Shown here: one piece after another, positions 16,236 to 24,273 of the stretch
Numbering within the stretch: position 1 is the stretch's first letter
Layout: every line of letters begins with the position of its first letter
NCBI GenBank assembly: GCA_963677085.2
Contig: CAXXFH010000002.1
Location: forward strand, 310,001 to 374,000
Direction of reading: 5' to 3'
Length of the DNA stretch: 64,000 nucleotides
Origin: G963677085 sp963677085
GTDB lineage: Bacteria; Planctomycetota; Planctomycetia; Pirellulales; Thermoguttaceae
Made by a program: the position numbers and the translations under genes
The notes under the pieces: model-generated
Seen by the model: only the letters and a program-made list of their open reading frames with translations
Databases searched by the model: none
Told to the model about the DNA's origin: nothing

Positions 16236-16765
16236 GGCAGTATCCTTTTGGACATTCGTGAGAGAACGGCAGGAGTGATGCAGTCCACTCGCCACACGCG
16301 GCGGGGATAGAATTCGCGCGACTCGCAAGCGGGGTGGGAATAGGCGTATTGATCCCCATCGGGATCGAAGATCGTGCCGCTGTCGTAGGCCACGGCATGG
16401 AGACATCGGCGACCAACACCTTCAAGCACGCCGATCGTGGTCTGGATCGTGTGTTCGAAGCGATGCCAATTGGCCGACTCGTCGTCGCCGAAGAGAACGA
16501 CGATGTTGTTTTCGCCGGGGGTGGTCGATTGAATCATCGGGAACAACTCGATCGGCGTGACGGCGTAACCGAGTTGCAGGGCGGCGGCGATGCACTCCTG
16601 AAAATGAAGTCCCCGGCGTGCCATCGGATCGGGCAGCATGGGAAAAGCGACCTCGCTGCCATCGCGCCCGACGTGGCCGAAGAAGTCGGCCGTGGAAATG
16701 TCGAGCACCATTGCGAACGCCGTTCCGACGCACGACCAGGGGTTGGGTTTTGTTTGGAGCTTCAT
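16232..16765 (-). CDS. Hypothetical protein, possible papain-like fold
   Basis: From the ATG at 16765 the product is 177 residues (MKLQTKPNPWSCVGTAFAMVL). The order NPWSCVGTAFAMVLDI, then HAVAYDSGTIFDPDGDQYAYSHP, recalls the Cys then His-Asp layout of papain-like cysteine peptidases (C39/BtrH-like). This is a pattern guess, not a family match. It is coupled by ATGA to the sigma-like gene. A GTG 24 bases upstream is an alternative start. Confidence 0.5.
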   Translation of the reverse strand: MKLQTKPNPWSCVGTAFAMVLDISTADFFGHVGRDGSEVAFPMLPDPMARRGLHFQECIAAALQLGYAVTPIELFPMIQSTTPGENNIVVLFGDDESANWHRFEHTIQTTIGVLEGVGRRCLHAVAYDSGTIFDPDGDQYAYSHPACESREFYPRRVWRVDCITPAVLSRMSKRILP

Positions 16766-16860
16766 GGGATTGTCGCAGTGAGCGCGCACGCTGAGCGCAG
16801 TTGGGTTGGGGTTTCTCTTCAGGCAGGCTGTTTGCGACGCGAACGGTCGCGGCAGGTTGT

Positions 16861-17259
16861 CTACTCGATCTCACTCACAGCAAGTTCGTCGAGCAATGCG
16901 TCGATATCTGGTATCTCGCTCCAGGAGGGCTTCCAGTAGTCTCGCCAGTTTGGCGGGCCCATCAGCTTGTCGTACTCCTCCTGTGTTGCGGCGGTAATGA
17001 TCCAGATGCCGACGCCGTGTCGTTCCCAGAGCGGCCACTTGATGCGTTGGGCTTTGGTGAACGAGTATCGCTTGGGTTGTTTGCAGTCGATCCAACGCTG
17101 TCCGTACCGCACGTGCGCCACGAACAGGTCAGGAAGGCCCTGTTGATACAGGTTGCCGTGTGTCTGTTCGACCAACCAACCACGATCTGACAGAAACTGT
17201 TTCAGATCGCGTTGGATGTACCACTCAGGACCCTTACACGTACAGATTTTCCCGCTCAT
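16861..17259 (-). CDS. VRR-NUC / Holliday-resolvase-like PD-(D/E)XK nuclease
   Basis: The start at 17259 is chosen for its ATGA overlap with the preceding gene, giving 132 residues (MSGKICTCKGPEWYIQRDL). HGNLYQQGLPDLFVAHV and WIDCKQPKRYSFTKAQ contain the G-x-PD and D-x-K signature of VRR-NUC-type nucleases, which resolve branched DNA in phages. A CTC knuckle at the N-terminus is unusual. It probably acts in island DNA recombination or replication. Confidence 0.65.
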   Translation of the reverse strand: MSGKICTCKGPEWYIQRDLKQFLSDRGWLVEQTHGNLYQQGLPDLFVAHVRYGQRWIDCKQPKRYSFTKAQRIKWPLWERHGVGIWIITAATQEEYDKLMGPPNWRDYWKPSWSEIPDIDALLDELAVSEIE

Positions 17260-17753
17260 CGGGCGGACTTTTCCGATAGGTGTCTCGGATTCCTTTGGGG
17301 ACACCCGTTGGGTTTGCCAGTTGTTCGGGTTGTCATGCCGAGTAGCTGCTTTTCCTCCTTGCCATGCGGGTGTTTCGGGCGTGTCAAAGGGACAAAGGCC
17401 CCGTCAAGGCGGGAGTTTTTCAGGGACGACACGTTCTCGGGCCCATACGCAATCAGTACCGACGGACCGCCTGCATTACCTGACGCCCTCGTTCCGTCTG
17501 GCCGGTGGAAATGCAACCGGCCCTTGAGAAACAGGAGGGCGTCTGCCTTGTTCCAGACATGCTTGTGGAACATTGCGGTCTCAGTCCGAGCGAACAGCAA
17601 GGCAATGCCATCGCCATGTTCCGCCAGTCTTGCCAAGAACGGCTCGGCCCGTGCGCCATACGGTGGATTGAGCCAGGTCCGCCCGCGCCACGGTTGTGTC
17701 AGGCCATCGTCGTCGAGATTGTACGACCTGTCGGCGCAGGGCCAGGGCTGACG
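17256..17753 (-). pseudogene. Phage-type DNA N6-adenine methyltransferase, 5'-truncated
   Basis: The frame includes PCADRSYNLDDDGLTQPWRGRTWLNPPYG, the catalytic NPPY and preceding DGL-x-x-PW element of phage Dam-like methyltransferases, followed by LLFARTETAMFHKHVW and LHFHRPDG typical of the family. The usual N-terminal third (the WxTP segment and the first part of the LDPC element) is missing. Upstream the frame runs into sequence that belongs, in another frame, to a zinc-ribbon gene. A deletion near 17740-17755 appears to have fused the two. It is probably inactive. Confidence 0.65.
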
Positions 17754-17923
17754 GGCAGGAAGCAACCGCACTCCCAGCACCAGTTGTCTTCGCGCCGGGG
17801 ACATGCGGCGCAGGTCTGAAGGCGGATACGGTAGGTTGCTTTGGGCACGGTCCGGCAGCCGTCGGCAACGAAGGCCGTCAGGGCCTTGGCGAGGTTCCAC
17901 GCCCGGTCCCCAACTGCGGGCAT
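17699..17923 (-). pseudogene. Cysteine-rich zinc-ribbon protein, C-terminus lost
   Basis: The 74-residue frame from the ATG at 17923 reads through ATYRIRLQTCAACPRREDN and CWECGCFL, four or more cysteines arranged as a zinc ribbon (C-x2-C ... C-x2-C-x-C). Similar small proteins with a conserved CGCFL-type end are, as I recall, frequent near phage genes in planctomycetes. After CGCFL the expected lysine- and CP-rich ending is absent and the frame overlaps the truncated methyltransferase, so the 3' end was deleted. Confidence 0.5.
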
Positions 17924-17959
17924 TCACCGAAGACACCGGACCGCTCGCGTCCGACCCCC

Positions 17960-18229
17960 ACGCCGCAGACCACGCACCAAGTCTTGGCCTTCACGGCCAA
18001 CTGGTGCCAGGCTTGCCAACAGGACAAACCCAAGCTGGCCGAACTGCGGCGAAAAGGCGTTGAGGTGATCGAGATCGACTACGACGCCCGGCCCGACCTG
18101 GTGCAGAAGTACCGGGTTCGGCGACTGCCGACCTACATCGTCCTGAAAGACGGTAAGGAAGTGGAGAGGACCGAGGACATTTTCCTGCTCATCAAGATCC
18201 TCCGCTTCATTTTCAAGCTCGTCTTCTAA
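17960..18229 (+). pseudogene. Thioredoxin-like protein, 5' end missing
   Basis: The plus-strand frame gives HQVLAFTANWCQACQQDKPKL, KGVEVIEIDYD and VRRLPTYIVLKDGKEV, a thioredoxin fold with active site WCQAC and a cis-proline LPTY. The order is complete from strand 2 to the C-terminus. There is no ATG or GTG with a ribosome-binding site close upstream; the frame runs back into sequence antisense to the zinc-ribbon gene. The gene is therefore probably cut at its 5' end at a deletion junction near 17930-17960, although a TTG at 17984 cannot be excluded. Confidence 0.55.
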
Positions 18230-18244
18230 CTCACGGAGGCATCA

Positions 18245-18439
18245 ATGGCCGTTCGCAACGACCCGATGAACCAACGCGGTCCCAAACCGGGAACCAACGT
18301 GGCTCGAACGAAAGAGCCGTGCCCTGGTTGCGGACAGACGAAGGAAGTCGCTCCCGCACCGGCCCCAACGCCAGCAGTCGTTCCTCATGGATCGCCGAAT
18401 GCAGGAGGTATTCGGCTTCGGTCAGCGGAAGAGACGTGA
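18245..18439 (+). pseudogene. Small CxxC protein, 3' end replaced
   Basis: GGAGG lies 7 bases before an ATG that starts MAVRNDPMNQRGPKPGTNVA, followed by a CPGC knuckle. The first 40 or so residues look genuine and follow the thioredoxin-like gene by 15 bases. From about 18365 the sequence is, on the other strand, the conserved part of an alkD-type gene, so the C-terminus here is a chance readthrough. This marks a second deletion junction. Confidence 0.4.
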
Positions 18440-18611
18440 ATTCCTTGGCCACTTTCCTAATGACTGGGACTTTCACGCCGATGAACTGGTCGCCTTCGCC
18501 GTACTGACCGGGGCCAGTCTTGAAGAAGCGGGCCAGATTGGCGGCTTGTTCTGGGCTGCCGAGGCTGCACAGGTGTTGTTGGGCATCATCGGCTTTCAAA
18601 ATCGTCACCAT
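18366..18611 (-). pseudogene. DNA alkylation repair protein (AlkD-like) N-terminal fragment
   Basis: From the ATG at 18611 the frame gives LGSPEQAANLARFFKTGPGQYG, EGDQFIGVKVP and LLHSAIHEERLLAL, the start of AlkD-family HEAT-like DNA glycosylases (family length roughly 230 residues). After about 82 residues the similarity stops at about 18366, where the plus-strand CxxC gene begins to be recognisable. The last two-thirds of the gene are missing, so it is a remnant. Confidence 0.7.
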
Positions 18612-18667
18612 TGCAGCAGGTTGCCCCGTAGTTGATTGCTTTGCCTATACCTGAATCTGCGTTGTCA

Positions 18668-19114
18668 TTATCGCCTGCGTTTCGGATAGAGGGGAGGCAA
18701 TGGAGCACACCGTGTGACGGAGCCAGATATCAAAGGAAATCGAATCCACACGCCCACATCCCTATTCGCAGCCTCGACTTCGCTGAGATTGTCGATGAAG
18801 AGGTTGGCCCATACGGCGCTTCGTCCATGCACAATGTCCTCCCACACGGAGACCCTGTAGAATGCCAATATCTCGGAAGTCGGGACATCCAGTTCCCACT
18901 CGACTAGATCGATCTCCTCGGTCGTGCGCACGAAGCAGCCAGTTGTCGTGCAGCACCAAAGGAACTGATCTGTCCCTAATAGCTGCTGCAACTGTGGCAA
19001 CGCCGTTCGGTATTGCAGCGACTCATCATTCCAATAAGTGCCTCGTTTGGAGTCGATCTTACCGTTAGGATCGTCCACGGTAAATGTGCTCGGGTGGTAA
19101 GTCCAGAGCTTCAC
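18668..19114 (-). CDS. Hypothetical protein downstream of BREX locus
   Basis: The 148-residue product starts at a GTG at 19114 (AGGAG about 10 bases upstream), MKLWTYHPSTFTVDDPNGKID. It has a mixed alpha/beta composition with WCCTTTGCFVRTTEEIDLVEWELDVP in the middle. I do not recognise a family. It is the last gene of the minus-strand BREX cluster, 51 bases beyond the preceding stop, and may be cargo rather than a BREX component. Confidence 0.5.
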   Translation of the reverse strand: MKLWTYHPSTFTVDDPNGKIDSKRGTYWNDESLQYRTALPQLQQLLGTDQFLWCCTTTGCFVRTTEEIDLVEWELDVPTSEILAFYRVSVWEDIVHGRSAVWANLFIDNLSEVEAANRDVGVWIRFPLISGSVTRCAPLPPLYPKRRR

Positions 19115-19165
19115 AGCAATCGGCTCCTATGTCTCCCAGCGGCCTCGCAGGCGCACTTCACTTGC

Positions 19166-19861
19166 TCATTGAGCGGCGATGACTTCGATGTTCGTGATCC
19201 CCGCAAGGGTGAAGCGAATCATCTCCACCACGTCGGGAGCCGTTCCTTTTATGAACACAAGGGTAGTCGCATTCTGCATGAATCCGCCGATGCTCCTCGC
19301 CGCACCAAGTTTCCACTCGTCTTGGAGGATCTCCTCGACGAACGTGTTGGCGGCTTTCCATTTGTCTTGCCCCTGGGAGTGCTTGATGGGGTCTCTCCGA
19401 TACAGAAGTTCGATCCCATGCACAATCGCCGGGTCGTCCCGGACCAACTGCGGAATAATGGCCTGCTGCACGATCTTGAAATCTTGAGATTTCAACACTT
19501 CGAATGGATGCCGTGCAACGAATCCTGGTGACAGCACGACGATGTCAAAGTGTCCCCGCTTGTAGAGGCTGTTGTTCGGTGTTCTGTCCTCGTCTGTCTT
19601 CACTTCGAAACGCCTGCCACGCATATCGCATCGAAATGGCGTGGGGAACTCACTATGGATGAGACTGTTGGGCTGCCCGTTAGAATCGAGTACCGTGTCC
19701 AAATCCAATTCCTTGAGCGACTCGTGCAGGAACATACGCAGGTGAGCAAGAATGTCCGTTTCGGTGAAGAACCGACTGGGCTCCCGCTCGAAGAGGCGTG
19801 TCATGCGTGAGATCGACTGTTCCACGCAATCCGTGATTCCCTTTGCGCCCTCGTGTGTCAT
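19166..19861 (-). CDS. BREX-associated hypothetical protein, possible nuclease fold
   Basis: This 231-residue protein has an N-terminal helical part (ETDILAHLRMFLHESLKEL) followed by SLIHSEFPTPFRC, RRFEVKTDEDRT and RGHFDIVVLSPGFV. The E-x-K then HFDIVVL order might be a permuted or degenerate PD-(D/E)XK core, but I cannot be sure. Its ATG overlaps the upstream nuclease stop (ATGA at 19858-19861), so the two are co-translated and probably work together. Confidence 0.5.
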   Translation of the reverse strand: MTHEGAKGITDCVEQSISRMTRLFEREPSRFFTETDILAHLRMFLHESLKELDLDTVLDSNGQPNSLIHSEFPTPFRCDMRGRRFEVKTDEDRTPNNSLYKRGHFDIVVLSPGFVARHPFEVLKSQDFKIVQQAIIPQLVRDDPAIVHGIELLYRRDPIKHSQGQDKWKAANTFVEEILQDEWKLGAARSIGGFMQNATTLVFIKGTAPDVVEMIRFTLAGITNIEVIAAQ

Positions 19862-20832
19862 ACTCGGTTTCCGATGTGTGGATAGCCTTCAACCAAGTCG
19901 GAGGTCGCCTTTGCGGTTATCAGCCGTTCCGTCGAGATGTAGCGCTGATTCTGAGTGAATGCCGTGGGTCTCCCGGTCTTCGATGTCAAGTCGTTGGGAA
20001 TCGGGGCTTCGAGCTTCAGCGTATCTGGCGAATCGGGTGCCGAAAGAAACATCACCTTGTAGGCAGTCCCTTCCTTCCTCGTTGTGTTCTTTAGCACGGT
20101 ATCGATCAGCGTCTTCATCTTCCCTTTCTGCTTGCTGGGATCGAACTCAACATGATTGTGTGATTCGAGGATCTTCGGTACCAGCGGGTAGACCTGCCCG
20201 AAAGAGTAGAAGGCCATGCGGGCTACCGGCTGGAAGGGCCGGTCGGCTTGGCAAATATACGCATGGACCTTCTCGTACTCGGGCCATGCATTTCTGGCAG
20301 GGACGACAACAATGTCATTTGCGGTTCCGATTAGCTTCTCGGCAATTAGCATATCCTGCAACTCCCGCAGGAGAAATGCCTCCCGCTCCGACACCACCTC
20401 GGCCTTGTCGTCGAGCATTTCATCGATGGCTTGATCCAGGACGGCAAAGGATGCCCAGACCAGTCGATCATCATTGATGGAATCAAACACCCGTGGCTTG
20501 GCAGTATCCGGCGTCAATACGAGCAATAGGCAATTCGCCTCTGTAGCTCCTTCGAATCGTTCCAGGTGTCGTTCAAGTTGCTTGCGGTTGGCCGTATTTC
20601 GTTTGATCTTCGTCTCGATCAGCAGGCTACAACTGCTCTGAATAACTGCATCAGGTACGCCCGCTGCGCCCTTGGATGGCTGGTTTTGAAAGGAAACCAA
20701 CTCAAATTCCGATTGCTCCAACAGGGCCCCAAGAACCCGATGAATTCGATCCAGTGAGAGTGATCGAAGTACGGCAAGAAAGGAAGCGGTGACTCGGTTC
20801 TCGCCGGTCGAATACGTTGAGAAGATGCCCAT
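19858..20832 (-). CDS. PD-(D/E)XK nuclease-like protein downstream of brxHI
   Basis: The 324-residue protein starts MGIFSTYSTGENRVTASFLAVL. KGAAGVPDAVIQSSCSLLIETKIKRN provides the PD...E-x-K core of a restriction-like nuclease near residues 55-80, followed by QLERHLERF, the usual Q-containing helix. The C-terminal 200 residues are unassigned. It lies 30 bases after brxHI and in the same direction, so it appears to be an accessory nuclease of the BREX locus. Standard type 2 BREX does not need it. Confidence 0.65.
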   Translation of the reverse strand: MGIFSTYSTGENRVTASFLAVLRSLSLDRIHRVLGALLEQSEFELVSFQNQPSKGAAGVPDAVIQSSCSLLIETKIKRNTANRKQLERHLERFEGATEANCLLLVLTPDTAKPRVFDSINDDRLVWASFAVLDQAIDEMLDDKAEVVSEREAFLLRELQDMLIAEKLIGTANDIVVVPARNAWPEYEKVHAYICQADRPFQPVARMAFYSFGQVYPLVPKILESHNHVEFDPSKQKGKMKTLIDTVLKNTTRKEGTAYKVMFLSAPDSPDTLKLEAPIPNDLTSKTGRPTAFTQNQRYISTERLITAKATSDLVEGYPHIGNRV

Positions 20833-20862
20833 TATTCACCTCGGTCAACCGTAGTAGTTATG

Positions 20863-22953
20863 TCAAGAGTGCGCTATCACTCGCCGGTGTTCACGAATCG
20901 CCTGTTTGATCCCAGGTCGATCATCAAATCGTGCAACGAAGACGAGCCGAGCAATCTCTGGCGACAGGCATTCGGAGAACTTCAAGTTCTCAATGGCCTC
21001 GGGATTCGGCACGGGCGCAATGTCGTCAGGCTGAAGGGCATCAATCAACTCGGAAACCTCTTCGAGCGACGAGGCGTTGGGAAAATGCAAACACAAGTTA
21101 TCGGCCTTCACGTCGCCATGTAGCTTCAGTGTGTCTGCCAGCAGAGAATTTGCGATTCCGCCAGCGAAGGTCCACCAACGAATCTGACCATTGGGCTGGA
21201 GGACGAGGCATGTGGAATCCGCCGATACCCAAGGATGCTCGTCTCGCAGTTCCTCGAACTGCGCCGATGCTCGCCGGGACCATGATGGATCATCCTCCTC
21301 GAAAGCGAGAATGCGACGGATACTCTGGCAGACAGCGTGGCTGAGCATCTGGCCCTCGCCGAGCCATCGAGAACGCCCCTTCTCGTCAGTCGGTTCAACG
21401 TGGGCGATTCGGCGCTTCCAGTCCAGGTGTTTCGTCGTCCAGCTTCGACCGGCCAATACGAGGATCGCCGGGCCCTCTTCTTTCCGGTAGAAGGTGGACT
21501 CATGGACGTTGCCCAGTTCCTTCTGACCGGACATCACCTTGAACAGGGGCGGCGAGGTGAAGACCGAGAGGATGTCCATGAAGTTACGCCTGCCAAACGT
21601 GGCCTCTCCCTCCGGGGCGAAGGCCAGAATGCCGTCGTCGCTCCATAAGATGCCTTTGGCAAGCATGACCTCAACAAGCTCGGCGATCCGTTCCGGTGCC
21701 ATCTCTGCGAACCCAGGAACACTTTCGACCCACGAGAACCAGCGGGACTTGCCGATTCCCCGCTCTTGAAGCACCAAGGCCATTAGCTGCTGAGCGAGGA
21801 TGTGAAATGGGAATGGAGGAGCTTGAACCGGCTCGACGAAGCCTCGTCGCCAGAGTTCGATCAGAGCGGCGGCACGAAGCAACCCTTCATCATTCGTTGC
21901 CAGGAAGAGGCAGTTACGATTCGTGTCGGCCCGACGACCAGTCCGTCCCATTCGTTGGAGGAAGGACGAGACCGTTCCGGGGGCATCGATCTGAATCACC
22001 CGGTCGAGATCGCCAACATCAAGCCCCAACTCCAAAGCGCTGGTGGCGACGATCACGCAGTTCTGTCGCTGGGCGAATGCCTCTTCCGCCTGACGACGTT
22101 CATCTATGCCTAGCGAACTATGCGACACGAAGGTGTCGATCCCGTGCTGTCGCAGCAGGACGGCCAGTTGCTCGACTCGTGACCGGCTGTCGCAGAACAC
22201 GAGCCGTTTTTCGCCTCGGTGAAGAAGGCTAATTACCTTGGCGGCGTTCGCAAGAGACCCAACGTAGTCGAGTTGCACATCGGGCTGCTTCGAATCGCCA
22301 CCCTGCGGCCACACAACCTGCTGTGGGCGTTCGGAACCAGACGAGAGCCAATCCAACATCTCATCAGGATTCCCCACGGTTGCGGACAATCCAATTCGCT
22401 GAAGGTCTCGCTCAGCGATCCGAGCGATCCGTGAAAACACAGACAACAGGTGCCAGCCACGGTCATCACCAGCAAACGCATGAAGTTCGTCGATCACGAC
22501 GATTCGCACATCTCGAAATACATGGCGATGATCGACCTTTTGGGAAACCAGCAGTACCTCCAGCGACTCGGGCGTTGTCAGCAGACAATCTGGAGGCTCA
22601 ACGAGGATCTGTTTTCGTTCCCCCTGGGAAGTGTCGCCGTGCCACAAAGCGGCTCGCCGACCGACCAGACGCATGTAGCCGTCAAGTCGTTGCTCCTGAT
22701 TGTTGAGTAGCGCCTTGATCGGGCTGACGTAGAGGATTGACAGTCCCGACCAGGATTCGTCGAGCATTTGGGAGATGACGGGGAAGAATGCCGACTCCGT
22801 CTTGCCTCCCGCTGTCGGGGCGAGAATGACGAGATTGGCTCCCGTCATGAAGGCGTCGATGGACAATGCCTGGACCTCTCGCAGATCCCGCCAACCAAGC
22901 GAGTTCACGATGTGATGCTGCAATGCGGGATGCAATCGGTCAAAGGCACTCAC
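20863..22953 (-). CDS. brxHI: BrxHI, Lhr-like DEAD/DEAH-box helicase of BREX type 2
   Basis: The 696-residue protein has Q-type start VQALSIDAFMTG, Walker A APTAGGKTES, motif Ia VSPIKALLNNQ, motif II IDELHAF, motif III LSATVG, and in the second RecA domain LVFCDSR, ATSALELGLDVGDLDRVIQ and RMGRTGRR. This is an Lhr-like superfamily 2 helicase. Its ATG overlaps the brxD stop. In type 2 BREX, brxHI is the usual last core gene, which matches the position here. Confidence 0.92.
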   Translation of the reverse strand: MSAFDRLHPALQHHIVNSLGWRDLREVQALSIDAFMTGANLVILAPTAGGKTESAFFPVISQMLDESWSGLSILYVSPIKALLNNQEQRLDGYMRLVGRRAALWHGDTSQGERKQILVEPPDCLLTTPESLEVLLVSQKVDHRHVFRDVRIVVIDELHAFAGDDRGWHLLSVFSRIARIAERDLQRIGLSATVGNPDEMLDWLSSGSERPQQVVWPQGGDSKQPDVQLDYVGSLANAAKVISLLHRGEKRLVFCDSRSRVEQLAVLLRQHGIDTFVSHSSLGIDERRQAEEAFAQRQNCVIVATSALELGLDVGDLDRVIQIDAPGTVSSFLQRMGRTGRRADTNRNCLFLATNDEGLLRAAALIELWRRGFVEPVQAPPFPFHILAQQLMALVLQERGIGKSRWFSWVESVPGFAEMAPERIAELVEVMLAKGILWSDDGILAFAPEGEATFGRRNFMDILSVFTSPPLFKVMSGQKELGNVHESTFYRKEEGPAILVLAGRSWTTKHLDWKRRIAHVEPTDEKGRSRWLGEGQMLSHAVCQSIRRILAFEEDDPSWSRRASAQFEELRDEHPWVSADSTCLVLQPNGQIRWWTFAGGIANSLLADTLKLHGDVKADNLCLHFPNASSLEEVSELIDALQPDDIAPVPNPEAIENLKFSECLSPEIARLVFVARFDDRPGIKQAIREHRRVIAHS

Positions 22954-24266
22954 AAGTCCAACTCGATGTCATCTACGTTTTGGGCCTGGGCTTCTCGTTC
23001 CACGCAGGTCATTTCGGTGTTCGCAAGCGTCAGTTGGTAGTGCTGGCGAGGATCGAAGTCATCGAATTGGTCGATCCGGTCCAATACGTCCGATACCAGC
23101 TTCTTCAGGAATAGTCTGGGGGCGATGCCGACCTTGCCGCCGAGCTTGCCCGTCATCGCACGAGCCAACGATTCGAGATAGTCGCCGTTGGCGTGACTTC
23201 GCACACGTTCCGGGGATTGGCAATCGGCGGCGAACAGATCTCGGACCTTCGTACCCACCTCAACCAGTCTGTCATGATCGAACGTCGTGAGTCGCAGTTG
23301 GACGGCTCGGGGATTATCGAATCGGGCGTCCGTCTGGAAGTCTACATGAAGGCGTTGGGCCAACGGCTCCAGCCGCTTGATGCCCTGTGGCCCATCGTAG
23401 AAGGCTGGCGTTCCGGTGATGACCAGATACATTCCCGGAAACCGTCCGCCGTCGATATCGTCAATCAGTTGCCGTAGCGCATTCAGGCCCTTCTCACGGA
23501 CATCCGAGCGAACACGCTGAATGGTCTCGATTTCATCGAAAACCAGCACAAGACCCGAATAGCCCGATTCCTTCAGGATCAAGAGAAGTCCTCGAAGGAA
23601 ACTCAAAGCAGCGAAGTGATCCACATCCCCTTTGATCCCGGCCTCACGCTTGATAGACGCCGCAATATGAGGCTGCCCCGCCAGCCAACCGGCAAGCCCC
23701 TCAGCCGTAGCGTGGTCGCCTCTTCGCTGAGCAGCACGGTATCCCCTGAGTGCGGATGCGAATTGCGGTGTTGCTCGTGTGATTTCAACCAACCGCTGTT
23801 CGAGGAGTTCGTCGGCTCGTGCCGCAAGTCGGCTCTCGTCTTCAGGATCGATTGTGCCCTCGGCCAGCACGTCCTCTTCCAGCCCATAGAACCAACCGTC
23901 GATGATCGAGCGAAATGCGCCGAGAAAGCAATCCGCTGTGGAAAGCTGCTCCATGGCACGGCGGTAGACGGTCTCCAGCTTGTGGAGTGGTGTCTCGGCC
24001 TCCGAGATCTGGATTTCGGCAGTCGCAAAGCCCTTCTTCTTTGCGGCCTCTTGGACCCAGCGTGCAAAGAAGGTCTTGCCGCAACCGTACTCACCTCGCA
24101 CAGCCTTGAAGATCGAACTGCCCTGCGCCACGTCGGCAAGCTCTTCCGATATGACCGGCTCAAAGCGCTGGAGCCCAACAGCGAGGAAGTCGAGTCCACG
24201 CTGCGGCACCGTGCCTTTCCTCAAAGCGGCAATGATCTCTCGGCGTCGTTCGGGGCTGATCTGCAT
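22950..24266 (-). CDS. brxD: BrxD, ATP-binding protein of BREX type 2
   Basis: The ATG at 24266 follows the pglZ stop by a few bases and gives 438 residues (MQISPERRREIIAAL). GTVPQRGLDFLAVGLQRF and VRGEYGCGKTFFARW contain the Walker A loop, and VLVFDEIETIQRVR the Walker B. This layout and length match the BREX BrxD (DUF2791-type) ATPase. It lies between pglZ and brxHI as in typical type 2 loci. A TTG 21 bases upstream is an alternative start. Confidence 0.92.
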   Translation of the reverse strand: MQISPERRREIIAALRKGTVPQRGLDFLAVGLQRFEPVISEELADVAQGSSIFKAVRGEYGCGKTFFARWVQEAAKKKGFATAEIQISEAETPLHKLETVYRRAMEQLSTADCFLGAFRSIIDGWFYGLEEDVLAEGTIDPEDESRLAARADELLEQRLVEITRATPQFASALRGYRAAQRRGDHATAEGLAGWLAGQPHIAASIKREAGIKGDVDHFAALSFLRGLLLILKESGYSGLVLVFDEIETIQRVRSDVREKGLNALRQLIDDIDGGRFPGMYLVITGTPAFYDGPQGIKRLEPLAQRLHVDFQTDARFDNPRAVQLRLTTFDHDRLVEVGTKVRDLFAADCQSPERVRSHANGDYLESLARAMTGKLGGKVGIAPRLFLKKLVSDVLDRIDQFDDFDPRQHYQLTLANTEMTCVEREAQAQNVDDIELDL

Positions 24267-24273
24267 GTTCCGC

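Noticed and set aside
16235..16406. N-terminal extension of the sigma-like factor
   Set aside because: The upstream part overlaps the preceding gene, and the ATG at 16235 has a good ribosome-binding site and an ATGA overlap.
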